From assembly GCF_035998295.1 (NCBI RefSeq), contig NZ_DASYHS010000032.1, forward strand, positions 1-16,892: a stretch of DNA of 16,892 nucleotides. Reading direction: 5' to 3'. Source of the stretch: DASYHS01 sp035998295. GTDB lineage: Bacteria; Pseudomonadota; Alphaproteobacteria; Azospirillales; Azospirillaceae. The notes under the pieces were generated by a model. It was not told where the DNA came from. It ran no database searches and saw only the letters and a list, made by a program, of their open reading frames with translations. Both the position numbers and the translations under genes were made by a program. Positions 1 to 6,946 of the stretch are shown piece after piece (within the stretch, counting starts at the first letter, position 1; every line of letters starts with the position of its first letter).

Positions 1-1
1 G

Positions 2-19
2 ACCGGCACACGCGCCGGT
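2..19. repeat. Short inverted repeat upstream of folE
   Basis: Perfect 6-bp arms ACCGGC (2-7) and GCCGGT (14-19) are separated by 6 nt. It could be the tail of an upstream terminator or a folE leader hairpin. There is no T tract after it, and the window starts here, so its role cannot be decided. Confidence 0.3.
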
Positions 20-42
20 ATTCAAACCGAAAGGGTTCCGCA

Positions 43-702
43 GTGACTGTTTCGACGCCCACGCCCGCAGACAACGTCGTTCGCGGTCCGGTCCACCAGC
101 GCCGCGCCGTTTCCGACGAGAGCCGTCCCACCCGCGCCGAGGCGGAGGAGGCGGTCCGGACGCTGATCCTGTGGGCGGGAGACGATCCCGACCGGGAAGG
201 GCTTAAGGGCACGCCGGACCGCGTCGCGCGGTCCTACGAGGAGTTCTTCGCCGGCTACGGCGTCGACCCCGTCGAGTTCCTGCAGCGCACCTTCGAGGAG
301 GTCGAGGGCTACGACGAGATGGTCGTGCTCAAGAACATCCGGTTCGAGAGCTACTGCGAGCACCACATGGTGCCGATCATCGGCCGCGCCCACGTCGCCT
401 ATCTGCCGCTCCACCGCGTCGTCGGCATCAGCAAGCTCGCGCGCGTCGTCGAGGCCTACGCGAAGCGGCTGCAGATCCAGGAGAAGATGACCGCCCAGAT
501 CGCCAACACGATCGACGAGGTCCTCCAGCCCCAGGGCGTCGCCGTCGTGATCGAGGCGGAGCACCAGTGCATGACGACCCGCGGCGTTCACAAGGCCGGC
601 GTCAACATGGTGACGAGCCGGATGCTGGGCGCCTTCCGCTCGAACCCGGAGACGCGGCGCGAATTCCTGTCGATGATCGGCAATCCGACCAGCTCGCTGT
701 AG
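43..702 (+). CDS. folE: GTP cyclohydrolase I (FolE)
   Basis: This 219-aa protein converts GTP to 7,8-dihydroneopterin triphosphate, the first step of tetrahydrofolate synthesis, and normally acts as a cytosolic decamer. The family core is complete. The zinc ligands are visible as CEHH (C105, H108) and C176 in QCMTTRG, matching C110/H113/C181 of the E. coli enzyme. The first 30 residues are a poorly conserved, probably flexible extension. The start is GTG, preceded by an AAAGGG ribosome site at 30-35 with 7-nt spacing; no in-frame ATG lies near the N-terminus. This is the zinc-dependent type IA enzyme, not the FolE2 type. It is transcribed towards the lipoprotein gene, with only 38 nt between the stop codons. 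Confidence 0.97.
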   Translation: MTVSTPTPADNVVRGPVHQRRAVSDESRPTRAEAEEAVRTLILWAGDDPDREGLKGTPDRVARSYEEFFAGYGVDPVEFLQRTFEEVEGYDEMVVLKNIRFESYCEHHMVPIIGRAHVAYLPLHRVVGISKLARVVEAYAKRLQIQEKMTAQIANTIDEVLQPQGVAVVIEAEHQCMTTRGVHKAGVNMVTSRMLGAFRSNPETRREFLSMIGNPTSSL

Positions 703-730
703 CCCGGCGCCCGGCGCTGCGTAATCATCC

Positions 731-753
731 CGTGCGGCGCTCAGCGCCGCACG
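731..753. terminator. Perfect 10-bp stem-loop between convergent genes
   Basis: Arms CGTGCGGCGC (731-740) and GCGCCGCACG (744-753) pair perfectly around a 3-nt loop. On the minus strand that loop is exactly the TGA stop of the lipoprotein gene. It lies 28 nt beyond the folE stop, so it could act in both directions. No T tract follows on either strand, so it is not a textbook intrinsic terminator; it may stabilise 3' ends or help end transcription in both directions. Confidence 0.5.
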
Positions 754-1367
754 ACCACCGACGAGAGATGGGTCAGCGCGCCGGTCTCGAGCCGGTAGTT
801 GAGGTCGTTCATCATGCCCTCGACCAGCTTCAGCAGCGTCTGGTCGCGCTCGTAGAGCGAGGCGTTCTCCGGGAGCGTCGACGACCGGGTGACGGTCGCC
901 CCCGTGAACCCCTGGTAGCCGCGGTCGCGCCGCTCGGCGACGAGCTCGACCTCGATGCGGCCGTCGAAGCGCACCGCCTGGTCGTTGGTGAACGTGCCGC
1001 GGAGCCCTCCCGTCCGGGGCAGCGGCGTCTCGGTGATGCTCGCCTCCTTGATCACCGCGCGCAGCGTCCCGGACCCGCCGGCGGGCTGCAGCCGGTCTGC
1101 CACCCATCGGCGGATCGCCGTCTCCGGCGGCGTCGGCGCCTGCATCTCGACCCGGGCAGCCCCATCGGCCGTCCCGTCCAGCGCGGACGGGCGCTGGTCC
1201 TCCACCACGACCTGGGCGACGTCGAGCGTGATCGGCCCCAGATGCGCGAAGGTCAGCTCCGGCAGGCGGAGCGGCGGCGGCGACGGCGTCTGGCAGGCGG
1301 CGAGCGCGAGGCCGGCGGCGACGGTGACGGCAAGGGCGGCGAAGCGGGACGAGAGGCGCATGTCCAT
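741..1367 (-). CDS. Putative outer-membrane lipoprotein of unknown function
   Basis: This 208-aa protein has a classic lipoprotein signal: a basic N-terminus (MDMRLSSRF), a hydrophobic core and the lipobox LAAC with the lipidated Cys at residue 25. The residue after it is Gln, not Asp, so sorting to the outer membrane is expected. The mature part begins proline-rich and is then a soluble mixed alpha/beta domain of about 175 residues. I do not recognise a named family. The start may instead be the ATG two codons downstream (1361); neither has a strong ribosome site. It is 86 nt downstream of the NIPSNAP gene on the same strand, and the gap holds a tandem 14-bp repeat, so it may have its own promoter. 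Confidence 0.85.
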   Translation of the reverse strand: MDMRLSSRFAALAVTVAAGLALAACQTPSPPPLRLPELTFAHLGPITLDVAQVVVEDQRPSALDGTADGAARVEMQAPTPPETAIRRWVADRLQPAGGSGTLRAVIKEASITETPLPRTGGLRGTFTNDQAVRFDGRIEVELVAERRDRGYQGFTGATVTRSSTLPENASLYERDQTLLKLVEGMMNDLNYRLETGALTHLSSVVVRR

Positions 1368-1386
1368 GTCCGTTGGGAAAGGCCGG

Positions 1387-1414
1387 GCGGTCAGGGTTAT
1401 GCGGTCAGGGTTAT
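1387..1414. repeat. Tandem 14-bp direct repeat upstream of the lipoprotein gene
   Basis: GCGGTCAGGGTTAT occurs twice back to back (1387-1400 and 1401-1414). On the minus strand each copy reads ATAACCCTGACCGC. It ends 20 nt before the lipoprotein start, where promoter elements or regulator half-sites would be expected. It could also be a chance slippage duplication. Confidence 0.6.
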
Positions 1415-1453
1415 CATGCCCGGCCGTCCACGGGGAAGGCCCTGCGGAGCCCC

Positions 1454-2089
1454 TCACCCCAGCGGGGAGACCGAGGTCGGGAACAGCAGGTCGGAGCGCA
1501 TGTCCGCCAGCATCGGCAGCCCCCGCGCCAGCGGCCCGCGGCATTCGGGATCGGCGAGCTCGCGGGCCTGCGCGACGGCCCGGTCGTCCAGGTCGCGAAA
1601 GGCGCGCAGAAGCACGGCGGCGTTGAGCTGGCCGATCTCGACCTGCCAGCAGCAGACGGTGTGCCCGTGCCGGTCCCGCGCCGGCAGGGCGGCGTCCTGC
1701 AAGGCGAGCCAGGCGCGCAACTGGCCGACCCGCGCCCGGCACCGCCAGATCTCGTAGACGTTGCCGGCCTGCGCCGGCGGCGCGAACCGGATCGCCGGAA
1801 GCAGGATCGCGTTCTCCTGCGCCAGCAGCAGCGGGCGGATCCGGGGCACGTAGTCCTCGACCCAGGCGCGGTTCTCGTACAGTGCCCGGCGCAGCCGGCC
1901 GCGCTCGTTCAGATCGGGATAGCTCCAGAGATGGACGTACCGGGCCGAGGTGCCGAAGCGCGTGGTCCAGCCGCCCTCGAACCTGCCGTAGTCGTCGCCG
2001 CGGATCGCGCGGCCCACCTCGGCGTTGAGCCTCAGATAGTCCTCGCACCCGCCCGGGACCAGCGTGTAGGTCCGCAGCTCGAAGATCAT
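1454..2089 (-). CDS. NIPSNAP family protein
   Basis: This 211-aa protein begins with the family hallmark MIFELRTYTL followed by PG and a YL motif. It appears to hold two ferredoxin-like (dimeric alpha/beta barrel) repeats: residues about 1-100 and, after VYEIWRCRARVGQLRAWL, about 110-205. Members are soluble and of poorly known biochemical function; some lie in pathways for modified small molecules. The ATG overlaps the stop of the acetyltransferase gene as ATGA (2086-2089), so the two are translationally coupled. It is the last gene of the seven-gene run. Assignment to the family is firm; the role in the cluster is unknown. Confidence 0.87.
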   Translation of the reverse strand: MIFELRTYTLVPGGCEDYLRLNAEVGRAIRGDDYGRFEGGWTTRFGTSARYVHLWSYPDLNERGRLRRALYENRAWVEDYVPRIRPLLLAQENAILLPAIRFAPPAQAGNVYEIWRCRARVGQLRAWLALQDAALPARDRHGHTVCCWQVEIGQLNAAVLLRAFRDLDDRAVAQARELADPECRGPLARGLPMLADMRSDLLFPTSVSPLG

Positions 2090-2697
2090 CGCCCGCCTCC
2101 GCACAGCCGCGCGAGCCGCGACCGGACCGCCGGCCACTCGGTGTCGAGGATGGAGAAGTAGACGGTGTCGCGCACCCGTCCCGAGGCCGTGACGACATGG
2201 CGGCGGAACGTCCCCTCCTCGACCGCGCCGAGCCGCAGGATCGCCCTGCGCGAGCGTTCGTTGAGCGCGTCCGTCTTGAACTCGACGCGGTGCGCGCCTA
2301 GCACCTCGAAGGCGTGGGACAGGAGCAGCAGCTTGGCCTCGGTGTTGGCCGCCGTCCGCTGATGGGTCCGGGCGATCCAGGTCCAGCCGATCTCCAGCCG
2401 GCGGTTGGCGGTATCGACGTTGCCGTAGCGGGTGCTGCCGACGATCCGCCCGCTGTCCTGGTCGACGATCACGAACGGCAGCGAGACGCCCCGGCCCTGC
2501 TCGTCCAGCGCCCGCGAGACGTAGGCGCGCATCTCCTCCAGGCTGGTCACCGGCGTGGGTATCCAGCGCCAGAGCTCGGGGTCGAGGCCGACCTCGGCGA
2601 GGCCGTCCGCGCATCCGGCCGTCATCGGCTCCAGCCGCACGGACCGCCCATGCAGCGTCACCGGTTCCGGAGGCCTCATGGGAGCAGGAAGACTCAT
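2086..2697 (-). CDS. GNAT family N-acetyltransferase (RimJ/RimL-like)
   Basis: This 203-aa protein is of the Acetyltransf_3 type, which transfers acetyl from acetyl-CoA to an amine. N-terminal LHGRSVRLEPM is typical of the subfamily. The acetyl-CoA binding region is seen at QRTAAN (113-118) followed by the helix EAKLLLLSHAFE, then VEFKTDALNERSRRAILRLGA (138-158) and a C-terminal strand DTVYFSILDTEWP. The substrate may be a protein N-terminus, an amino compound or an antibiotic; sequence alone cannot say. The first ATG (2697) is chosen; an ATG at 2679 is an alternative. It starts 13 nt after the transporter stop and overlaps the NIPSNAP start by 4 nt. It may acetylate the pathway product or confer self-protection (inference). 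Confidence 0.9.
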   Translation of the reverse strand: MSLPAPMRPPEPVTLHGRSVRLEPMTAGCADGLAEVGLDPELWRWIPTPVTSLEEMRAYVSRALDEQGRGVSLPFVIVDQDSGRIVGSTRYGNVDTANRRLEIGWTWIARTHQRTAANTEAKLLLLSHAFEVLGAHRVEFKTDALNERSRRAILRLGAVEEGTFRRHVVTASGRVRDTVYFSILDTEWPAVRSRLARLCGGGR

Positions 2698-2710
2698 CGG
2701 GGGACCCCAG

Positions 2711-3682
2711 TCACGGCCGCGGCGGCAGCGGCGCCGCTACCGGCGGGGAAGACGGCGGGAGCACGGGGGCCGCGGGCTCGCGCTTCAGGCTGACCGCCAG
2801 CACGCCGGCCGTCACGAGGGCCGCACCCGTGAGCTGGAGGGCGGTGACCGGCTCGTCGAGGAAGGCGTCACCGAGGAGGATGGTCGCGACCGGGCCGAGG
2901 GTGCCGATCGTGGCGACCCTGCTCGCGCCGAGCCGGCGTATGCCCTCGGTCACCAGTACGATCGGCAGCACGGTCGACGCCACGGCCAGCGTCAGCGCCC
3001 AGCCGTAGACGGCAAGCGGCTGCGCCGCCAGGGCCACGGCATCGTTGACGGCGAGGTAGTGGGACGCGATCCCGAGGCAGGCGGCCAGCGCCGCCAGCGA
3101 GGAGAAGCGCAGGCTTCCGACGTGGCGCACCATCCGCCCGGTGCAGATCAGGTAGGCGGCGTAGGTCAGCGCCGAGACCAGCACCCAGAACGTCCCCAGC
3201 ACGACGTCGGTCTGCTGGGTCGCGAGGTCGTTCAGGAACACCAGCACGATGCCCCCATAGCTCGCCGCCAGCGCGAACAGTGCCTGGCGCGACAGGCGCT
3301 GCCCTTCGACCAGGGCGACGTAGAGCGCGACGAAGGTCGGGTAGAGGAACAGCAGCACGCGTTCGAGCGCCGCCGTGATGTATTGCAGGCCGAGGAAGTC
3401 GAAATAACTCGACGCGTAGTTGCCGAGCAGGCCGATGCCGAGGATCGCCAACCATTGTTTCCGGCTGAGCGCCTTCACCCCCTCGCGCGAAGACGCCCAC
3501 AGCGCCAGCGCCAGGAACAGGGGGGCCGCGAACAGCATGCGCAGGGCGAGCAGCGTGATCGCGTCCACGCCGTGCCGGTAGGCGAGCTTGATGAAGATCG
3601 CCTTTCCGGAGAATGCGATCGCGGCCACCACGGCCATCAGGGCGCCGGTGAGCTGGACCGTGCGGTCGGAGGGGAGCGTCAT
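2711..3682 (-). CDS. EamA/DMT family transporter
   Basis: This 323-aa integral membrane protein has about ten hydrophobic segments in two EamA-type halves (residues about 10-145 and 155-298). Typical motifs include SGKAIFIKLAY in TM1, the conserved ALERVLLFLYP at the end of the first half, and the second-half TLGPVATILLGDAFLDEP. Family members usually export amino acids or metabolites from the cytoplasm. The C-terminus ends in an unusual proline-rich cytoplasmic tail (from about 300 to the end). It lies 12 nt downstream of the JmjC-type gene and 13 nt upstream of the acetyltransferase gene, inside the operon, so product export is the natural guess. The substrate is unknown. Confidence 0.93.
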   Translation of the reverse strand: MTLPSDRTVQLTGALMAVVAAIAFSGKAIFIKLAYRHGVDAITLLALRMLFAAPLFLALALWASSREGVKALSRKQWLAILGIGLLGNYASSYFDFLGLQYITAALERVLLFLYPTFVALYVALVEGQRLSRQALFALAASYGGIVLVFLNDLATQQTDVVLGTFWVLVSALTYAAYLICTGRMVRHVGSLRFSSLAALAACLGIASHYLAVNDAVALAAQPLAVYGWALTLAVASTVLPIVLVTEGIRRLGASRVATIGTLGPVATILLGDAFLDEPVTALQLTGAALVTAGVLAVSLKREPAAPVLPPSSPPVAAPLPPRP

Positions 3683-3694
3683 GGGATGCCGGGG

Positions 3695-4651
3695 CTAGGG
3701 CCTGAGCTTCGTCAGGTCGATGTCGAGGAGCTTCGCCCAGGCACGGTTGCGCAGGACGACGACCTTGTACAGCTCGGGATGCGCCTCCTTCACATGATCG
3801 TGGTTCAGCGCCAGCGCCATCAGCTCGGCGAGGCGCTGGCGCAGGTGCCCCTGGAGGTTGGCGACGTCCAGGCACTTCCTCCCGAGCCCGACCGAATCGC
3901 TCAGAAGCTCGATCCGGTGCCACCACAGCGCCGGAAGGTAGATCACGTCGCCCGGCTTCAGGACGCATTGCATGATCCGCGTCCGCGGGTCGTCGGCCAG
4001 CCCTGCGAAGTCCGGCTCGCCGTCGGCGCCGCGGCGCAGGAACGCCTCGGGGCTCATGACGCACCAGTGCTTCTCGCCGACGATCTGGGCGTGCATGACG
4101 TCGATGAGGTAGGAGTCCTGATGCGCCCTGGTCGTGGCCCCCTTCTGGCCGACCCAGAGCTGATGGTTGGTCGAGATCCGCTCGCCGTAGAGATCGCGGC
4201 GGAAATCGTACTGCGCGATCGGCAGTTCCGGCATGTCCTCGGCGAGGAAAGGGCAGTTGGTCTGATAGTACCATTCCTGCAGGTAGATCGGCCCGCCGTC
4301 GGGAGCGCCGTCGCCGCCGAGCATGCCGACGAAGTCGCGGAAGCTGACCTCGCGCGCCTTGAGGCTGCTGTAGCTGTCGACGATGACCCGCGCGTCGCCG
4401 CACCGGGAAACCAGGTAGTCGAAGTTCCACGTCCTCAGGGCCGGCCAGTCGTCCATCAGGCCCTCGATCACGACCGGCTTCGCCGTGCGCCGATACTCCC
4501 GCTCGAAGGTATCGGGGTCCAGGCCGCGCCGGCGCTCGATCCGCGGGGCGCGCCGCATGGCCTCGCCGAGGGGACCGGCCCTGAAACCCGCCTCGAGCCT
4601 GTCGATGCTGGCCTTGTCCCGGTTCTTGAGGATGTTCCGTTCGGTTTCCAA
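3695..4651 (-). CDS. JmjC/cupin_8 Fe(II)/2-oxoglutarate-dependent oxygenase
   Basis: This 318-aa protein is a cupin-like (JmjC, factor-inhibiting-HIF-like) oxygenase. The iron facial triad is visible: H177-Q-D179 and a distal His in LWWH (H245). AQIVGEKHW (188-196) aligns with AQIKGYK of FIH, placing K194 at the 2-oxoglutarate-binding lysine. The N-terminal segment KPVVIEGLMDDWPA (58-71) is the usual family entry motif. Such enzymes hydroxylate protein side chains or small molecules. The start is TTG at 4651, chosen because GGAGGG sits 7 nt upstream and the homologous N-terminus begins just after it. It lies 32 nt after the hydrolase gene. It is one of two non-haem iron enzymes in this operon. 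The substrate is unknown. Confidence 0.88.
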   Translation of the reverse strand: METERNILKNRDKASIDRLEAGFRAGPLGEAMRRAPRIERRRGLDPDTFEREYRRTAKPVVIEGLMDDWPALRTWNFDYLVSRCGDARVIVDSYSSLKAREVSFRDFVGMLGGDGAPDGGPIYLQEWYYQTNCPFLAEDMPELPIAQYDFRRDLYGERISTNHQLWVGQKGATTRAHQDSYLIDVMHAQIVGEKHWCVMSPEAFLRRGADGEPDFAGLADDPRTRIMQCVLKPGDVIYLPALWWHRIELLSDSVGLGRKCLDVANLQGHLRQRLAELMALALNHDHVKEAHPELYKVVVLRNRAWAKLLDIDLTKLRP

Positions 4652-4658
4652 GACGTCG

Positions 4659-4664
4659 CCCTCC
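4659..4664 (-). promoter_or_regulatory. Ribosome binding site deciding a TTG start
   Basis: GGAGGG on the minus strand lies 7 nt upstream of the TTG at 4651. It supports that rare start codon for the JmjC-type oxygenase. Confidence 0.7.
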
Positions 4665-4683
4665 GGTTGACGGTCCGCCCACG

Positions 4684-5382
4684 TCAGTCGTCGAGCAGCT
4701 CGGCCGCGACGTCGCGCAGGACGGCGGCCCTCCGCTCGTCGTGCCGCTCAAGCCACGAATGGACCAGGTGCTCGCAGTCGTCGAGCCACACCAGCCTCCT
4801 GCTGCGCGCCGACGGCGCGCTCTCGACATAGAGTTCGGGCACCTCCCTGGGGATCACCGCGTCCATTCCCGCGGCGACGACGAGAAGGTCCCCTTCGAAG
4901 TCGCGCAGCGCCCGGAAAGCCGGCGAGTCGGCGTAGGGTCCAGGCCTCGCGAGGCGTTCGTCGAACGGCCGGTCGGTCGCCTCCTCGGGATAGGCGGCCG
5001 GGCAGAACAGGACCAGATTGCGCGGCCGCAGCACCGGCGACAGCACGGCCGCGACATGCGCCCCCATGCTGGTGCCGATCAGGCCCCGCGGCGCCCCGCC
5101 GGCGAGGCGCTCGGCCACCGCCCGGCCTTCGGCGGCCCGGATGCGCAGGGTGGCGCGGTCCATCCGTCCCGTGCTGTCGCCGTTGCCGGAGAAGTCGAAG
5201 CACACCGAGGACAGGCCGTGACCGGCCAGATGGTCCAGCAGGTAGCGGATGCGCCGGCGCGTCGTCCTCACGCCGAGGCCGTGGAAGGAAACGATGTCCG
5301 GCAGAGCACCCGACGCCGCGAACACCGCCGTCGCGGCCAGCCTCTCCGCCCCGACCTCCACCGTGCCCTCCTCGACCCGCAT
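4684..5382 (-). CDS. Alpha/beta hydrolase (serine hydrolase/thioesterase-like)
   Basis: This 232-aa cytosolic alpha/beta hydrolase has the nucleophile elbow G-T-S-M-G with S105. Acid D174 is in AAGMDAVIP, and H205 in DDCEHLVH completes a plausible triad. The oxyanion segment SFHGLGVR (32-39) and FDFSGNGDSTG (62-72) are typical. There is no signal peptide. The ATG at 5382 is chosen: GGAGGG lies 5 nt upstream and it starts 13 nt after the ligase stop, whereas a longer reading from 5418 would overlap the ligase gene and add atypical residues. Beside an acyl ligase, an acyl-thioester or ester hydrolase role is attractive, but amidase or lactonase activity is equally possible. Confidence 0.88.
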   Translation of the reverse strand: MRVEEGTVEVGAERLAATAVFAASGALPDIVSFHGLGVRTTRRRIRYLLDHLAGHGLSSVCFDFSGNGDSTGRMDRATLRIRAAEGRAVAERLAGGAPRGLIGTSMGAHVAAVLSPVLRPRNLVLFCPAAYPEEATDRPFDERLARPGPYADSPAFRALRDFEGDLLVVAAGMDAVIPREVPELYVESAPSARSRRLVWLDDCEHLVHSWLERHDERRAAVLRDVAAELLDD

Positions 5383-5395
5383 GCCCGCCCTCCGC

Positions 5396-6910
5396 TCACA
5401 TCCCGTATACGGCCTCAATCTCGCGCGAGAACCGCCCGTGGATCTGCTTGCGCTTCGGCTTGAACTGCGAGGTCAGCAGGTCGTTCTCGATGGAGAAGCG
5501 CTCGTCCGCGATCACCAGCCCCCGCACCTGCTGCTCGGGCGGCAGCGTCTCGTTCATGGCCCGGATATGAGCCTCGACGCCCGAGCCGTCCGCCACGCCC
5601 GGCGACAGCGAGACCAGGGCCGTCAGGAACGGCCTGCCCGTGCCGTAGAGGATGCATTCGTGGACGTCGGGATGAAGCTTCAGGTGCTCCTCGATCAAGC
5701 GCACCAGGACGTTGCGGCCGCTGCTGAGCGTGATGACGTCGTCGACCCGGCCGAGGATGTAGAGGAACCCGTCCTCGTCCATATAGCCGAGGTCTTGCGT
5801 CCTGACCTCGCCCGACGGCAGGAACATCCGCTCGTTGTCGCCCGGCGCGCACCAGGTGTAGCGGGTATTCACGGGATGGCGGCTTGCGACGATCAGGACC
5901 CCGTCGCCATCGAAGCGCACGGTCTTGTTCGGCAGCACCCTGCCGACGCTGCCGACGCGATGGGCCCCCGGGCCGTTCTTCGCGACGATGCAGGTCTCGT
6001 TGAGGCCGTAGCCTTCGTAGAGGGGCACGCCACAGCCGTTGTAGAAATCCAGCGTCGCGGCGCTTGCCGGGGCCGAACCGGTCCAAAGATAGCGGATGCG
6101 GCCGCCGAGCAGGTCCTGGATCGCGCGCTTGCGGCCGGCAAGGTCCAAGGGACCGCAGCCGCCGGCCGCCTCGATCAGCGCCTTCACCTCGTCGTAGAAG
6201 CCGGGAACGCCCATGACGACGGTGGGGGACACCGCCCGGGCCATGGGCAGCACATGGTCCATTGCGGTCACGGCGACGTCGTGGCCGTGGACCAGGGCGG
6301 AGTAGATCCAGTAGCGCTGCTGAAGCAGCGCCAGCCTCAGGAAGACGAGAAGGGTGTCGCCGTCGCCGTGGCGGAACATGTCCTGCACCGCGGCCAGGGT
6401 GTCGTCCACGCTGCCGACCGTCGCCTCCAGCCCCTTCGGCTGCCGCGTGCTGCCGGAGGTGAACTTGATGGCACAGACGTCGTCCGGGGCGTAGCCGCCA
6501 TGCAGCGGGCCGGCCCGTTCATGCCCCTCGACGGCCCATCGGCCGACGACGGCCAGGTCCATCGCCCGCGGATCGGTCCCGAGCACCTCCGCATCGGCGA
6601 ACAGCAGCTTCAGGCCATGCTGCCTAATCGCGGCGCCGACCTCGAACCGCCCGGCCTCGAACCCCGCCGTCACCGCGCCGAGCTTCAGGACCGCCAAGTC
6701 GGCGATCACCCATTCGATGCAGTTCCCCGCCATGATCCCGATACGGTCGCCGGCCCGCAGCTCGAGGCCGTGCAGGCGCCACGCGACCGAGGCCGCCCGA
6801 CGGTCCAGCTCGACCAGCGGCATCGACCGGACCTCGCCGTCCCGGACGTAATGGATCCGGTAGCCGGCATCGGCGTTGCCGGCCAGGGCGATCGCGTTGA
6901 TGAAGCCCAC
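5396..6910 (-). CDS. AMP-forming acyl-CoA synthetase/ligase family protein
   Basis: This 504-aa adenylate-forming enzyme activates a carboxylic acid with ATP, usually then to a CoA thioester. Core motifs in order are the phosphate loop FTSGSTRQPKG (150-160), the TGSAP loop (278-282), YEGYGLNET (298-306), the ribose-binding D373 in DLGYMDEDG, the hinge GRVDD (387-391), and a C-terminal lysine cluster (K484, K486, K488) where the catalytic Lys is expected. No carrier-protein domain is fused. The canonical T-G pair of the phosphate loop reads T-R here. The start is GTG, with GGAGG 7 nt upstream (6918-6922). It lies 36 nt downstream of the HDO gene. The acyl substrate (fatty, aryl or amino acid) cannot be read from sequence. 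Confidence 0.9.
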   Translation of the reverse strand: MGFINAIALAGNADAGYRIHYVRDGEVRSMPLVELDRRAASVAWRLHGLELRAGDRIGIMAGNCIEWVIADLAVLKLGAVTAGFEAGRFEVGAAIRQHGLKLLFADAEVLGTDPRAMDLAVVGRWAVEGHERAGPLHGGYAPDDVCAIKFTSGSTRQPKGLEATVGSVDDTLAAVQDMFRHGDGDTLLVFLRLALLQQRYWIYSALVHGHDVAVTAMDHVLPMARAVSPTVVMGVPGFYDEVKALIEAAGGCGPLDLAGRKRAIQDLLGGRIRYLWTGSAPASAATLDFYNGCGVPLYEGYGLNETCIVAKNGPGAHRVGSVGRVLPNKTVRFDGDGVLIVASRHPVNTRYTWCAPGDNERMFLPSGEVRTQDLGYMDEDGFLYILGRVDDVITLSSGRNVLVRLIEEHLKLHPDVHECILYGTGRPFLTALVSLSPGVADGSGVEAHIRAMNETLPPEQQVRGLVIADERFSIENDLLTSQFKPKRKQIHGRFSREIEAVYGM

Positions 6911-6946
6911 GTCACCCCCTCCCGAGGACCGAGGACGCCGGGCCGG

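Noticed and set aside
2555..4831. Very long plus-strand open frame, over 700 codons
   Set aside because: It is antisense to the GNAT, transporter and JmjC genes, and its Arg/Pro/Gln/Ala/Asp-rich composition is the usual shadow of high-GC coding DNA. The minus-strand genes have real motifs and ribosome sites.
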